NCBI GenBank assembly: GCA_030147845.1
Contig: JASBUN010000004.1
Span: 1 to 55,321, forward strand
Reading direction: 5' to 3'
Origin: Gammaproteobacteria bacterium
Lineage (GTDB): Bacteria; Pseudomonadota; Gammaproteobacteria; JASBUN01
DNA length: 55,321 nucleotides
Positions 28,586 to 39,221 of this stretch are shown piece by piece; the first letter of the stretch is position 1, and the number at the start of each line of letters is the position of its first letter. The notes under the pieces are model-generated. The model worked only from the letters and a program-made list of their open reading frames with translations. It was not told the DNA's origin and ran no database searches. A program made the translations under genes and the position numbers.

Positions 28586-29449
28586 CTACGCACTGGTCTT
28601 ATGGGTAAGCACAGCAAACAGCGACGCCAATCGATCACGTAGATCGCGGCGATCGACAATCATGTCCAACGCGCCATGTGCGAGCAGAAATTCGCTGCGT
28701 TGAAAACCTTCGGGCAACGTCTCGCGCACCGTTTGTTCAATCACACGCGGGCCGGCGAAGCCAATCAGCGCGTTCGGTTCGGCAATATTGATATCGCCCA
28801 ACATGGCAATACTGGCCGATACGCCGCCCATGGTCGGGTCGGTCATCACCGAGATATAAGGTATGCCGCGTCTGGATAAACGCGCCAGCGCAGCGCTGGT
28901 CTTGGCCATCTGCATGAGCGAAGTCAACGCTTCCTGCATACGTGCGCCACCGCTGGCGGAGAAACACACCAGCGGGATATTTTTCTCCAAGCAGGTACTG
29001 ACGGCGCGCACAAAACGCTCGCCGACCACCGAGCCCATGGAGCCACCCATGAAGCCAAACTCGAACGCCGCAACCACGAGCGGCATGCCCTTGACGGTGC
29101 CCTCCATGACTACCAGCGCATCGTTTTCACCCGTTTTCTTCTGTGCCTGACTGATACGGTCACGGTATTTTTTGCTGTCACGGAATTTGAGCGCATCGAC
29201 GGGTTCCAACTCGGCGCCGATTTCGACACGCGCCTCGGCATCAAGAAACACATCCAAGCGTCTGCGCGCGCCAATGCGCATGTGGTGATCGCACTTCGGA
29301 CAGACATCCAGATTGCGTTCCACATCCGCGCGATAAAGTATCGCCCCGCAAGCGTCGCATTTGGTCCACAGCCCTTCCGGTATGCTGCGTTTAGCAGCAC
29401 CGGCTTCGGTACGAATACGCGATGGCATCAGCTTTTTAAACCAACTCAT
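28586..29449 (-). CDS. accD: Acetyl-CoA carboxylase carboxyltransferase subunit beta
   Basis: A 287-aa subunit that with AccA transfers the carboxyl group from biotin to acetyl-CoA. The N-terminal zinc ribbon has CDACGAILY and CPKCDHHM. The carboxyltransferase core contains [24 protein letters not shown] and [12 protein letters not shown]. Length matches. It lies between trpA and folC as in most gammaproteobacteria. Confidence 0.97.
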   Translation of the reverse strand: MSWFKKLMPSRIRTEAGAAKRSIPEGLWTKCDACGAILYRADVERNLDVCPKCDHHMRIGARRRLDVFLDAEARVEIGAELEPVDALKFRDSKKYRDRISQAQKKTGENDALVVMEGTVKGMPLVVAAFEFGFMGGSMGSVVGERFVRAVSTCLEKNIPLVCFSASGGARMQEALTSLMQMAKTSAALARLSRRGIPYISVMTDPTMGGVSASIAMLGDINIAEPNALIGFAGPRVIEQTVRETLPEGFQRSEFLLAHGALDMIVDRRDLRDRLASLFAVLTHKTSA

Positions 29450-29508
29450 AAGCTCAATCCCGGGTTGCCCCTAGTAGATTATGGTGCGGCGAATGCACCG
29501 CAATCATG

Positions 29509-30345
29509 TTATCTCGATAAGCGCGTATCGCCACGCATCGCGGGTGCATCCATTGCTTGACGCATAGCGGATAACAGCGCCGCTACGCGCGCGGGAATCT
29601 GGTCGGTCTGGTCGGCCGACTCACCCACCAACTTCACCAATGCGCTGCCGACAATAACGGCGTCCGCAATCTCAGCGATGCGTGCGGCGCTGTCGGCATC
29701 CTTGATGCCGAATCCGACGCCGATCGGCAAACCCGTTAGCGCGCGAATCTGTTTGACTTTGCCCGCCACCGCAGCAACGTCTAAACTGGCCGAGCCGGTG
29801 ACCCCCTTAACCGATACGTAATAGACGAATCCACGCGCAACCGAGCAAATACGCGCCATACGTTCAGCGCTACTGGTAGGCGCCAACAAAAATATCGGAT
29901 CGATACCGTGCGCGTCCAGATGGTGCAGCAGTTCACGCGACTCTTCTGGTGGCAAATCAACCGTCAGTGCCGCGTCGACCCCGGCTTCGGCCGCTGCCGA
30001 CGCAAATTGCCCATAGCCCATGACCTCGATGGGATTGAGATAGCCCATGAGCACCACCGGTGTCGTGGTATTTTTCGCACGGAATGCGCGCACCATGCCG
30101 AGCACCGCCGCCAGACTGACGCCGTGACGCAGGGCGCGCTCGCTGGCGGCCTGGATAACCGGCCCATCGGCCATAGGATCGGAAAACGGCACACCCAATT
30201 CGATGATGTCGACGCCGGCGTCGACCATGGCGTGCATCAACGGCAGTGTGACGTCGGGCTGCGGGTCGCCGGCAGTCACGTAGGCGACCAAAGCGCTACG
30301 GCGGCGCGAACGCAGTTGCTCGAAAGTTGTTGCAACGCGACTCAT
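29509..30345 (-). CDS. trpA: Tryptophan synthase alpha chain
   Basis: A 278-aa subunit that cleaves indole-3-glycerol phosphate to indole and glyceraldehyde-3-phosphate. Catalytic Glu in [16 protein letters not shown] and Asp in the [10 protein letters not shown] segment are visible, with the phosphate-binding [11 protein letters not shown]. It follows trpB after a 34-nt gap and would channel indole to it. Confidence 0.97.
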   Translation of the reverse strand: MSRVATTFEQLRSRRRSALVAYVTAGDPQPDVTLPLMHAMVDAGVDIIELGVPFSDPMADGPVIQAASERALRHGVSLAAVLGMVRAFRAKNTTTPVVLMGYLNPIEVMGYGQFASAAAEAGVDAALTVDLPPEESRELLHHLDAHGIDPIFLLAPTSSAERMARICSVARGFVYYVSVKGVTGSASLDVAAVAGKVKQIRALTGLPIGVGFGIKDADSAARIAEIADAVIVGSALVKLVGESADQTDQIPARVAALLSAMRQAMDAPAMRGDTRLSR

Positions 30346-30379
30346 GCCGAAACAGCCGGCTGGTTACACTGTAGTCGTC

Positions 30380-31606
30380 TCATACCTCAATGCCCTCCAA
30401 GGCAGCGACCGTATGAATATCTTTGTCACCGCGACCGGACAAATTTACGATCATAATTTGTTCATTGTCCATCTCTGGCGCCAACTTGGCGGCATAAGCC
30501 AGCGCATGACTGGACTCCAATGCCGGCATGATACCTTCGATACGCGTCAGCGCGTGAAACGCCTGCAGCGCCTCATCGTCGGTTATCGCCGCATACTTGG
30601 CGCGGCCACAATCTTTCAGCCACGCATGTTCCGGGCCGACACCCGGATAATCAAGGCCCGCGGAAATGGAGTGCGTTTCGATAATTTGGCCTTGCGCATC
30701 TTCCATTAGGTAGGTGCGATTACCGTGTAGGACGCCCGGCCGACCGGCACATAGCGGCGCCGCATGCCGACCGCTGATCAAGCCATCACCGGCCGCCTCA
30801 ACACCATAGAGCGCCACACCCGCATCGTTCAGAAATGGATAGAACAAACCCATGGCATTGGAACCACCGCCGACGCAGGCCACCAGCGCATCCGGGAGAC
30901 GACCGCAGCGTTCAAACAATTGTGCGCGCGCCTCACGCCCGATAACCGCCTGAAAATCGCGCACCATGGCCGGGTACGGATGCGGGCCCGCGACCGTGCC
31001 GATGATGTAGAAGGTATCGTCGACGTTGGTCACCCAATCGCGCATGGCCTCATTGAGCGCGTCTTTGAGTGTGCGCGAACCCGATGTCACCGCGACTACC
31101 TTAGCGCCCAGCAAGCGCATGCGGTAAACGTTGATCGCTTGGCGACGAATATCCTCCTCGCCCATGTAGACGACGCAGTCCATGCCCATACGTGCCGCCA
31201 CGGTGGCCGAGGCGACACCGTGTTGCCCGGCACCGGTCTCGGCGATGATGCGCTTCTTGCCCATATATTGGGCCAGCAACGCCTGACCCACAGTGTTGTT
31301 GATCTTGTGGGCGCCGGTATGATTGAGATCCTCGCGCTTCAAATAGATCTGCGCGCCGCCGAGCACTTTGCTCCAACGTTCGGCATGGTACAGCGGTGAT
31401 GGCCGGCCGACGAAATGTGCCAGATCGGCATCCAAGGTGGCCTGGAAGTCGGGGTCGTTGCGATAGTGTTGGTACGCTTGGCGCAACTCCTCAAGCGGAT
31501 CCATCAACGTCTCAGCAACGAACATGCCGCCATAGGGTCCAAAATGGCCGCGCTCGTCAGGCATATCGCCGTAAGACGGCGTGGCGCTAGGTTTAGGTTT
31601 TGACAC
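30380..31606 (-). CDS. trpB: Tryptophan synthase beta chain
   Basis: A 408-aa PLP enzyme that joins indole and serine to tryptophan. The PLP lysine is in HTGAHKINN, and the phosphate-binding loop is VGGGSNAMG. Catalytic Glu lies in ETGAGQHG. The 5' end overlaps trpF by 14 nt, and trpA follows, so trpF-trpB-trpA form one operon. Confidence 0.98.
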   Translation of the reverse strand: MSKPKPSATPSYGDMPDERGHFGPYGGMFVAETLMDPLEELRQAYQHYRNDPDFQATLDADLAHFVGRPSPLYHAERWSKVLGGAQIYLKREDLNHTGAHKINNTVGQALLAQYMGKKRIIAETGAGQHGVASATVAARMGMDCVVYMGEEDIRRQAINVYRMRLLGAKVVAVTSGSRTLKDALNEAMRDWVTNVDDTFYIIGTVAGPHPYPAMVRDFQAVIGREARAQLFERCGRLPDALVACVGGGSNAMGLFYPFLNDAGVALYGVEAAGDGLISGRHAAPLCAGRPGVLHGNRTYLMEDAQGQIIETHSISAGLDYPGVGPEHAWLKDCGRAKYAAITDDEALQAFHALTRIEGIMPALESSHALAYAAKLAPEMDNEQIMIVNLSGRGDKDIHTVAALEGIEV

Positions 31607-32243
31607 TGGCTACTCCTCGGATGACCGCTTCCATCCGTTTATGATCCTTAACACCTTTGGCGCTCTCTACGCCGCTGTTGACGTCAACCGCATAAGGGCG
31701 CACCACGCGCACCGCCTCAACAACATTATCTGGCGACAGACCTCCGGCCAGTATCACCGGCATATCGCGCACGTGCAGCGCGCGCGACCAATCGAACGTC
31801 TGGCCCGTGCCCCCGGCCAGCCGGTCACTATGCGTGTCCAATAGCAGCGCACTGGCATCGTGATAACGACGCGTCTGCTGATTCAGATCGACATCGTCAC
31901 GCATCGCCACCGCTTTGACAAATCGGCGGCCAAAAGCGCTGCAGTATTGCGGCGATTCGCTGCCGTGAAACTGCAGCACATCAAGCGGCACCGCGCGCAG
32001 AACCTCGGCCACGTACTCGACTTCGGCATCCACGAACAGCCCGACTACGGTAACAAACGGCGGTACTACGCGCACGATGTCGACGGCGGTGCCGATATCG
32101 ACGGCGCGCGGACTGGGCGCGTAGAATACCAAGCCAATGGCATCGGCGCCGAGTTGCGCCGCGGCCGCCGCATCCGACGACCGCGTAATACCACAAATTT
32201 TAACCCGCGTACGCACCGCGACCCCGCTTCGGTCTGCCGACAT
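31593..32243 (-). CDS. trpF: Phosphoribosylanthranilate isomerase
   Basis: A 216-aa TIM-barrel enzyme of tryptophan synthesis. The catalytic Cys is in VKICGITRS and the catalytic Asp in [14 protein letters not shown]. The phosphate site is [11 protein letters not shown] with [14 protein letters not shown]. It overlaps the trpB start by 14 nt, a sign of translational coupling. Confidence 0.96.
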   Translation of the reverse strand: MSADRSGVAVRTRVKICGITRSSDAAAAAQLGADAIGLVFYAPSPRAVDIGTAVDIVRVVPPFVTVVGLFVDAEVEYVAEVLRAVPLDVLQFHGSESPQYCSAFGRRFVKAVAMRDDVDLNQQTRRYHDASALLLDTHSDRLAGGTGQTFDWSRALHVRDMPVILAGGLSPDNVVEAVRVVRPYAVDVNSGVESAKGVKDHKRMEAVIRGVASVKT

Positions 32244-32303
32244 TAAAGACCATGAAGAGTATCAGAAATCCCGCCGCGCCATAAGCTTGACGCCGATCAC
32301 GCC

Positions 32304-33089
32304 TCAGGAGAAGCGCGGCGCGGCAGCCGCAGGCGGCAGCTCATATTGGGCCGGGTAGCGCACCGACACCAAATATAGGCCGGCCGCCACCGCAGTAACC
32401 CCGCCGACCGTACGATCGCGCGCTTGCAACAGTTCGTCCACCCACTCGACCGGCCGTTCGCCACTCCCGATGGCCAACAATACACCGGCGACATTGCGCA
32501 CCATATGATGGAGAAAGGCGTTTGCGGTGATATCCAGATAGACCAAGTCGCCGGCGCGCGACACGCGCAGTGCCTCAACCGTGCGCACCGGATGCTTGGC
32601 TTGGCAGGCCAGCGCACGAAAGGTGGAAAAATCGTGCTCGCCAAGCAAGGACTGTGCGGCCTGTTGCATGCGTTCGGCGTCCAAAGCTTGATGGTGCCAG
32701 CAAACGCGCCGATCCAGCACCGCAGGCCGCGTCGCGCGATTGAGGATCACATAACGATAACTACGCGCCAGCGCGCCAAAGCGCGCGTGAAAATCATCAC
32801 TCACCGGCCGCGACCACAGGACGCTGACGTCGTGCGGCAAATTGGCGTTGCAACCCAGCACCCAGGAGCGCGGCGTACGCTCGGCGTCACTGTCGAAATG
32901 CACCACTTGCCCGACCGCGTGCACGCCGCTGTCGGTGCGCCCGGCGCAGGTCAATTGCACGGCATGATCGGCCACGCGTGATAATCCATCTTCGACCGTC
33001 TGCTGCACAGTACGCACGCCGCGCTGCGCTTGCCAGCCGCAGAATTTGGTGCCGTCGTATTCTATTCCCAACGCGATTCGCATGCGCAT
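32304..33089 (-). CDS. truA: tRNA pseudouridine(38-40) synthase
   Basis: A 261-aa enzyme that modifies uridines 38-40 in the anticodon arm of tRNAs. The catalytic Asp lies in CAGRTDSGVHA. Other conserved parts are EYDGTKFCGWQ near the start, and FLHHMVRNVAGVL. Two close ATG codons (33089 and 33083) could start it. Sits before trpF, as usual downstream of fimV. Confidence 0.96.
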   Translation of the reverse strand: MRMRIALGIEYDGTKFCGWQAQRGVRTVQQTVEDGLSRVADHAVQLTCAGRTDSGVHAVGQVVHFDSDAERTPRSWVLGCNANLPHDVSVLWSRPVSDDFHARFGALARSYRYVILNRATRPAVLDRRVCWHHQALDAERMQQAAQSLLGEHDFSTFRALACQAKHPVRTVEALRVSRAGDLVYLDITANAFLHHMVRNVAGVLLAIGSGERPVEWVDELLQARDRTVGGVTAVAAGLYLVSVRYPAQYELPPAAAAPRFS

Positions 33090-33153
33090 CCGTCAACCGT
33101 GACTACAAGGCACGGCATTATAGCCGATAGGCGTCAGCGCCAATGCGTGCGTC

Positions 33154-33834
33154 TCAGATGAAGCCAATAAGCCAGAACCCCAGCCCGATCAGCAGCGGCC
33201 AGCTCCATTGGTTTAGCGGCGGCGCGCCGGTCGCGGGGATGGCAATCTGCCGCGTCGGCGCTTGCGCGGCACGTGCCAGCGTATCGGCAAAAAGCGCTGC
33301 GGCCGCGCCACCCAGACGCCGGATTCGATTAACGTCGGTTGCGCCTGCGGAGCCGTCAACGCGCCTCAGCGGTTGGACCTGCGGCACCGTTTCCAGCACT
33401 AGCACCAGGCGCAGAGCAAAGCGATCGCGCGATAAGCCAAACAATTGTAACGGCGCGCACAGCCAATGGATGGCGCCCACCAATTGCTCGCGAACCGTGG
33501 TTTGCAACAGCAGATTGGCGCCGGCGACCAACACCGCCAAGATCGCGGCGCGCACCAGCCCCTCCTGCACGCCCGGAACGGTCGGTGACCAACGTCCCAA
33601 AGCGGACAGCAAGGCCGGCCCTGGGGTGAACCAAAAATATACAACGCATAGGGACAACCACAGCCAGCGCAGCCGCCTCAACATCTTCGACAACTGCGCA
33701 AGGCCGCGCCGACGACTAACGGAATAGGCGCCGACGACCAACACGGCGGCAAACAACGTATGCCGCCAGCCGCCGCCGACCGACAGAGAAGTCGCCAAGA
33801 CCAAAAAACAGATGACACGAATGACCGGATGCAT
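33154..33834 (-). CDS. CbiQ/EcfT-like membrane protein
   Basis: A 226-aa membrane protein with about five hydrophobic segments and a cytosolic middle part. The stretch REQLVGAIHWLCAPLQLFGL followed by RDRFALRLVLVLETVP resembles the conserved region of ECF-transporter T components (CbiQ/EcfT). No ATPase (EcfA) or substrate-binding (S) gene is adjacent. The ATG at 33834 (MHPVIRVICFLV) is preferred because the preceding 32 codons look non-coding. It lies between truA and fimV in the same direction. A coupling role for a vitamin or metal carrier is possible; a different membrane function cannot be excluded. Confidence 0.65.
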   Translation of the reverse strand: MHPVIRVICFLVLATSLSVGGGWRHTLFAAVLVVGAYSVSRRRGLAQLSKMLRRLRWLWLSLCVVYFWFTPGPALLSALGRWSPTVPGVQEGLVRAAILAVLVAGANLLLQTTVREQLVGAIHWLCAPLQLFGLSRDRFALRLVLVLETVPQVQPLRRVDGSAGATDVNRIRRLGGAAAALFADTLARAAQAPTRQIAIPATGAPPLNQWSWPLLIGLGFWLIGFI

Positions 33835-34047
33835 GCACGACCACCGAAGCGGTCCAACCTCAAAGATCGGAACGATGAAAGCTCTGCGGCTCCCGGCCGA
33901 GCGGCACGCCGCCCGAGGGCTTTTCAACAACCTGTTAATCCGTGCGCACGCACCGCGCCTTTAGCGCCGGGTCGATCAAACACCAACCCGACAGGCGGCC
34001 GACAGGCAGCGGGCGGCCAGGGGTCCGGGCGGATAACACGTAGGCGA

Positions 34048-36690
34048 TCAGGAAATCTGTTGCAGCAGCTCGTGCGCTTCGCCGCGTTGTTGCTCGTTAC
34101 CCTCTTCCAGCACTTCGTCGAGAATGGAACGCGCACCTTCAGGATCGCCCATATCGATATATGCCCGCGCCAAATCAAGTTTGGTGCCGACCTCGTCGAC
34201 ATCGGACAGCGCACCGTCGACCACTGCGGTAGGTTCCGGCTCCTCGCGGTCGTCGACGTCATCGTCATTCGACCGAGACGACTCGGTATCGGAAACGGCC
34301 GATTGGTCGTCTTCCGACTCGATGGATTGCGCAATACCGGACAGCTCGTCGGCTAATTCCGCGGCAAAAACGTCGGTGTCGACCGGCTTAACGGTCTCAT
34401 CAGCCGACGAAACTTCAGCGTCATGCTCGCCTAGATCGAAATCAAGATCATAGCGGTCCTCTGCCGCGCTTTCACCCGGCGTTGCGCGGCGCGGCTTATC
34501 GCTATCGCCTTCGAATTCACCGAGGTCGAAATCAATCATATCACCGTCCGAACGCGGCTCGGCGCGGCGGTCCGACTCCGCGTCATCGGCCAGTTCGAGA
34601 CCGTGCCCGGGCGCTTCCTCGGCGGCATTACCCTGATCGGAATCGAGATCTTCCGGCCAGAGTTCCGCATCGTCGCGGAATAGCGGGCTATCGGGACATA
34701 AATCCTCGCCCATCTCGACCACCTTGGCCCACACCGGACCATTATGGTCTTCTATCAGGCCATGCAGTGCTTGCGCCTCGCGCTCGAATGCGTCGCGATT
34801 GCGCGCCGCGTGGTGGATCTCAATCAGTTTGACTTTGAGGTCGAGTCGATCGGGCTCGTGGTCAATGGCTTCCTGAATCATGGACTCAGCAGCCTGGAAC
34901 CGACCGTAGGCCAAGAACACGTCGGCCTCCGTCAACGGATCGGCTTCGGCGATATCACTCTGTATGGAGTCCATACCGCTGATACCGAAATCGCTCAGGT
35001 AAGATGACGTCTCGTCATCGGCTTGCGGTTCGCGTGCCACGGCCGTGGCAGCAGCGACCGCCGCTGCCCCCGAGGCCGCAGCCACCGCCATATCCGCTGC
35101 CGGAGTCGGCGGCTCGCGCAGGATACTTTCCTGGAAACCATCGGCGGCGCGGCGGCGCTGACGTATGATCGCCAATAACAGCAGCAAAATAATGATGGCG
35201 AGGAGGATGCCACCGGCGATCATCGGATTTTCCCGCGCTAGCGACCAGCCTTGCATAGCGTAGGCCCGAACCTTGTCAGAGAACGACAGCGGCGCAGCCG
35301 CTTTGCCCGCCGCCGTTGGCTGCGCGAAATTCTTGAATGGCTGTGCTGCCGGCGTTTTCGGCAAACTAGCCGGATTGACGGCGTGGAAACCTTCAACCTG
35401 ATAAGGATTGACCGGAGAACCTGACGGCGCGGGTCGCGCCTCGACCGGCGGCTTCTTCTCAACCGCGGCTGTCGTCGCCGCCACTGCCGGCGCTGAGGTC
35501 GTCGCCGGCGACGCAACCGAGGCCGGCGTGTTTACCGACTGTGGTGACGCAACCGAAGCGGGAGCGCCCTGACCCTTCAGTTTCGCCAATTGTTGCTGCA
35601 ATTGCGCTAACTGATCGTTCTTCAGCTGCGACAGGCGCTTCATGTCCTGCACCTGCTGCTCCAACTGCCCGATGCGCGAGTGCAAATCCTTATTTTCCTG
35701 GCGCATCGCCTCGGTCGTCTCTTTTGCCGCCAGGGCGGACTCCGGCGTGCCTCCGCTTCCGCCCGCCTGCGTGGCGCTACCACCGCCGTTCGCGCTGGTG
35801 TTAGCCTGCTTGGAGGCTGCTTCCGGCGCCAGCAGTGTCAAGCGCCCGGACTTTTCCCCGGCCTGACTGGCCGTCGAGGTCGAGGCCGGCGCAGTCGCGG
35901 ATTTGGTCGCACCACTACGCCACAGCTTGTTTTGATTCAGCACTTCGGCGCGTGCATCGGCGGCGGCCACCGATTGCATGGCCTCGCGCGACGGCACCTT
36001 GAGTACGTAACCGGCCTTGAGCCCGTTAATGTTGCCCTTGGTAAAGGCCTGCGGGTTACTGCGCACCAGCGCCAGCATGACCTGATCCATGCTCGTGTCT
36101 TTAGGCCGCAACCGTTCAGAAATGGTCCATAGAGTATCGCTACGCTGAGTCGGGCCGTACTTGCCGCCCGCGCCGCGCGACGACGCAACCGTCGGCGTCT
36201 GAGAGCCGGCACGCGCACGAGGCGGCGTGGCCGAGGCCTTAGAACGGCCTGCGGATGTGCTGCGCGCCGGCGCTATCGCCGGCGCCTTGGCGGCCGCCGT
36301 GACCGGCGGATCAACCAGCACGGTGTATTCGCGGACGATACGTCCCTGCGCCCATTTGACCTCGACCAGGAAACTAATAAATGGCTCGCGGAAATCGTCA
36401 GCGGTGGTCACGTTTATCACCGACTGACCGTTTGCGTTGCTTTTCACGGCGAAGTGCAATTGACGCAGACTGTTACTGAAGTCCAGTCCGGCACGCAAAA
36501 ACTCTGCCGGTGACGCCAGTGAAACTTGCAATGATTCGAGGTCGGCCGGGGTCGCGGAAATCAACCGAATATCGGCATCAAATGGCTGATTTAAATAAGA
36601 ATTTAGTGTGATATTACCGAGCCCGAGGGCGTATACCCATCCCGGGGTAAGGCCCGCCACCAGGGCCAATATTTGGGCCAATTTCCGCAC
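34048..36690 (-). CDS. fimV: FimV family polar hub protein
   Basis: An 880-aa envelope protein that organises the cell pole, twitching motility and type IV pili in Pseudomonas. Signal peptide about 1-21; FimV N-terminal domain about 22-128; LysM peptidoglycan-binding domain about 181-233; Ala/Ser/Gly-rich spacer; coiled coil about 324-373; one transmembrane helix about 490-510; then an acidic cytoplasmic domain of about 370 residues ending in a TPR-like FimV C-terminal repeat (about 831-880). GTG start after GGAG with 8 nt spacing. It lies between the two asd-type genes and truA, as in Pseudomonas. Confidence 0.94.
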   Translation of the reverse strand: MRKLAQILALVAGLTPGWVYALGLGNITLNSYLNQPFDADIRLISATPADLESLQVSLASPAEFLRAGLDFSNSLRQLHFAVKSNANGQSVINVTTADDFREPFISFLVEVKWAQGRIVREYTVLVDPPVTAAAKAPAIAPARSTSAGRSKASATPPRARAGSQTPTVASSRGAGGKYGPTQRSDTLWTISERLRPKDTSMDQVMLALVRSNPQAFTKGNINGLKAGYVLKVPSREAMQSVAAADARAEVLNQNKLWRSGATKSATAPASTSTASQAGEKSGRLTLLAPEAASKQANTSANGGGSATQAGGSGGTPESALAAKETTEAMRQENKDLHSRIGQLEQQVQDMKRLSQLKNDQLAQLQQQLAKLKGQGAPASVASPQSVNTPASVASPATTSAPAVAATTAAVEKKPPVEARPAPSGSPVNPYQVEGFHAVNPASLPKTPAAQPFKNFAQPTAAGKAAAPLSFSDKVRAYAMQGWSLARENPMIAGGILLAIIILLLLLAIIRQRRRAADGFQESILREPPTPAADMAVAAASGAAAVAAATAVAREPQADDETSSYLSDFGISGMDSIQSDIAEADPLTEADVFLAYGRFQAAESMIQEAIDHEPDRLDLKVKLIEIHHAARNRDAFEREAQALHGLIEDHNGPVWAKVVEMGEDLCPDSPLFRDDAELWPEDLDSDQGNAAEEAPGHGLELADDAESDRRAEPRSDGDMIDFDLGEFEGDSDKPRRATPGESAAEDRYDLDFDLGEHDAEVSSADETVKPVDTDVFAAELADELSGIAQSIESEDDQSAVSDTESSRSNDDDVDDREEPEPTAVVDGALSDVDEVGTKLDLARAYIDMGDPEGARSILDEVLEEGNEQQRGEAHELLQQIS

Positions 36691-36934
36691 TATGCTATCT
36701 CCCTACAGTGGTATTCATATTTCGGATGCCGCCCAGGCTTACGTCCACCGGCAAGCGCCATACAATGTCGCTATCGGCACGAGCTGAACGTACCGTAGGA
36801 GCGACTTGCATCGGCACTGGCGGGATCCATTTCCCGCATGAGCCAGACGATCCCCCAACCTTAATACCCATCGCCGCCGAACGGTTGGGTGTTTATTGTA
36901 GAATGCCCTTTACGTTAATGAACTAACCCTATAT

Positions 36935-37960
36935 TTACATATACTCTTTTACCAAAATTTCCGCAATCTGAATACAATTTAGCGCAGCGCCTTTGCGAAC
37001 GTTATCGACCACTACCCAGAGATCCAAACCCCGTGGGTGCGAGATATCTTCGCGGATGCGCCCGACCCACACGGGGTCGGTTCCAACCGCGTTACTCACC
37101 GGCGTCGGGTAACCGCCGTCAGCGCGACGATCCAAAACTTTGACGCCCGCAGCAGACTTTAGCAATTTCCGTGCCTTTTCTGCTGTGATCTTGTTCCGAG
37201 TTTCCACGTGCAGCGCCGCCGAATGCCCATAGAACACCGGCACACGTACCGTGGTGGCATTCACAAGGATGTCGTCATCGGCCAGAATCTTGCGCGTTTC
37301 CCACAGGATTTTCATTTCTTCGCGCGTATAGCCGTTGTCGAGGAAGCGATCGATATGTGGAATTACATTGAAAGCAATCTGTTGCGGATAGACTTCGGCT
37401 TCGATCGGACGACCGTTGAGCAGATGGGCGGTCTGCGAGGCGAGCGTTTGCAGTCCGCGGCGGCCGGTGCCTGATACAGATTGAAATGTAACGACGTTGA
37501 TACGCTCGATACCAACCGCATCGTAAATCGGCTTTAGCGCCGTCAACATAGCGACGGTGGAACCGTTGGGATTTGCAATGATATTACGCTGTGCGTAGTG
37601 ATCGAGCGCCGCGCGATTTACCTCCGGCACCACCAATGGCACATCGTCTTCGGTACGAAAATGCGCCGTATCGTCGATAACCACGCAGCCGGCTTGCACG
37701 GCGAGCGGCACATATTGCGCTGACACCTCGGCGCCGGCGCAAAAAAAAGCCAATTGCACACGCTCGAAATCGAAATCATGCAGAAGTTCGACCGACAATC
37801 GTCGCCCACCACAGGCCACGGCGGTATCGACTGATCGCTCACTGCCGAGCGCATGGATCGCGCCTAGTGGAAACGCACGCGCCGCCAGCAGTTCCAACAG
37901 CGCTTCGCCGACGACCCCAGTGGCGCCAATAATCGCCACATCGACGGTCTTGTTTATCAC
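36935..37960 (-). CDS. Aspartate-semialdehyde dehydrogenase paralogue lacking the catalytic Cys
   Basis: A 341-aa protein of the ASADH fold: NADP loop GATGVVGEALL, then PLVVPEVN, RVPVFYGHSAALHVE with the active-site His, and the C-terminal VVVDNVRKGAAL. The active-site motif usually NPNCST reads NPNGST, so residue 133 is Gly (codon GGT) instead of the nucleophilic Cys. It therefore should not catalyse the usual reaction. It is closer to true Asd than Usg proteins, which have lost more of the site. It lies directly after the catalytically intact asd at 37998, separated by 37 nt, and upstream of fimV, like Usg/PA3116-type genes. Confidence 0.88.
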   Translation of the reverse strand: MINKTVDVAIIGATGVVGEALLELLAARAFPLGAIHALGSERSVDTAVACGGRRLSVELLHDFDFERVQLAFFCAGAEVSAQYVPLAVQAGCVVIDDTAHFRTEDDVPLVVPEVNRAALDHYAQRNIIANPNGSTVAMLTALKPIYDAVGIERINVVTFQSVSGTGRRGLQTLASQTAHLLNGRPIEAEVYPQQIAFNVIPHIDRFLDNGYTREEMKILWETRKILADDDILVNATTVRVPVFYGHSAALHVETRNKITAEKARKLLKSAAGVKVLDRRADGGYPTPVSNAVGTDPVWVGRIREDISHPRGLDLWVVVDNVRKGAALNCIQIAEILVKEYM

Positions 37961-37997
37961 CCTCTACCCCCAGTATCACCGTAACACCTGACTGACT

Positions 37998-39110
37998 TCA
38001 ATGATCGACCAGGATGCGCAACATGCGGCGCAACGGCTCCGCGGCGCCCCACAACAACTGGTCACCCACGGTAAACGCGGCCAGATACTCGCCACCCATA
38101 TTGAGTTTACGCACGCGCCCGACCGGCACCGACAAAGTCCCGGTGACGGCGGTGGGCGTCAGCTCGCGCACGCTGGCTTCACGGTCATTGGGTATCAATT
38201 TGACCCAATCGTTGGCGGCGGCCAGCAACTCGTTTATCTCATCGATCGGCACATCGTGCTTGAGTTTGATGGTCAAGGCTTGGCTATGGCAGCGCATGGC
38301 GCCGACGCGCACGCAGATGCCATCGATAGATACCGGGTCCTCTTGGCGACCGAGAATTTTGTTCGACTCCGCCTGCCCCTTCCATTCCTCTCGGCTTTGA
38401 CCGTTATCGAGTTGCTTATCGATCCACGGGATCAGGCTACCCGCCAGTGGCACGCCGAATTGTTGTTTTGGGAAGGCAGCCGAACACATCGTATCGGTCG
38501 CCACGCGATCGATATCGAGAATGGCCGCGGCCGGATCGTCCAGCAACGCCGCCGCCGCCCCGTGCAGGCTACCCATTTGCTGCAGCAGTTCGCGCATATT
38601 CTGCGCACCGGCGCCGGATGCGGCCTGGTAGGTCATGGCGCTAACCCATTCGACCAAACCGTGCTGGAATAGTCCGCCGATCGCCATGAGCATCAGGCTA
38701 ACGGTGCAATTCCCCCCGATAAAATTCCGGCCGCCGGCGCTCAAGGCAGCGTCGATGACCGGCCGGTTGACCGGGTCGAGGATAATGATGGCGTCCCTAT
38801 CCATGCGCAGCGCGGAGGCGGCGTCGATCCAGTAGCCATCCCAGCCGTGCGTACGCAGACGCGGAAATATTTCGTTGGTGTATTCGCCGCCTTGACAGGA
38901 AATGATGATGTCCATGGCGCTCAACGCAACGACGTCATGCGCGTCTTGCAGTGGCGGTGCGTCCTTACCCACCTCCGGACCCTCACCACCGACCTGCGAC
39001 GTGGTGAAAAATACCGGATCGATCGAATCGAAGTCCCGCTCCAGGCGCATGCGTTCCATCAGTACTGATCCGACCATGCCCCGCCAACCGACAAAACCAA
39101 CCCGCTTCAT
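37998..39110 (-). CDS. asd: Aspartate-semialdehyde dehydrogenase
   Basis: A 370-aa enzyme that reduces aspartyl phosphate to aspartate semialdehyde, for lysine, threonine, methionine and diaminopimelate. The NADP loop is [10 protein letters not shown], the catalytic Cys135 is in GGNCTVS, and the His is in [15 protein letters not shown]. This matches the Gram-negative class. The ATG at 39110 ([11 protein letters not shown]) fits the family N-terminus; another ATG lies four codons upstream. It follows leuB with 111 nt between. Confidence 0.97.
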   Translation of the reverse strand: MKRVGFVGWRGMVGSVLMERMRLERDFDSIDPVFFTTSQVGGEGPEVGKDAPPLQDAHDVVALSAMDIIISCQGGEYTNEIFPRLRTHGWDGYWIDAASALRMDRDAIIILDPVNRPVIDAALSAGGRNFIGGNCTVSLMLMAIGGLFQHGLVEWVSAMTYQAASGAGAQNMRELLQQMGSLHGAAAALLDDPAAAILDIDRVATDTMCSAAFPKQQFGVPLAGSLIPWIDKQLDNGQSREEWKGQAESNKILGRQEDPVSIDGICVRVGAMRCHSQALTIKLKHDVPIDEINELLAAANDWVKLIPNDREASVRELTPTAVTGTLSVPVGRVRKLNMGGEYLAAFTVGDQLLWGAAEPLRRMLRILVDH

Positions 39111-39221
39111 TGCCTTCCTCACCTATATCAAGACGGTTCAAAGCCTAAGAGCCTGTCGGACTTAGGATTGATCTACTACGTAAAAGCCATCGCGAAACGA
39201 TGCCCGACGGCCTGCGCCCGT

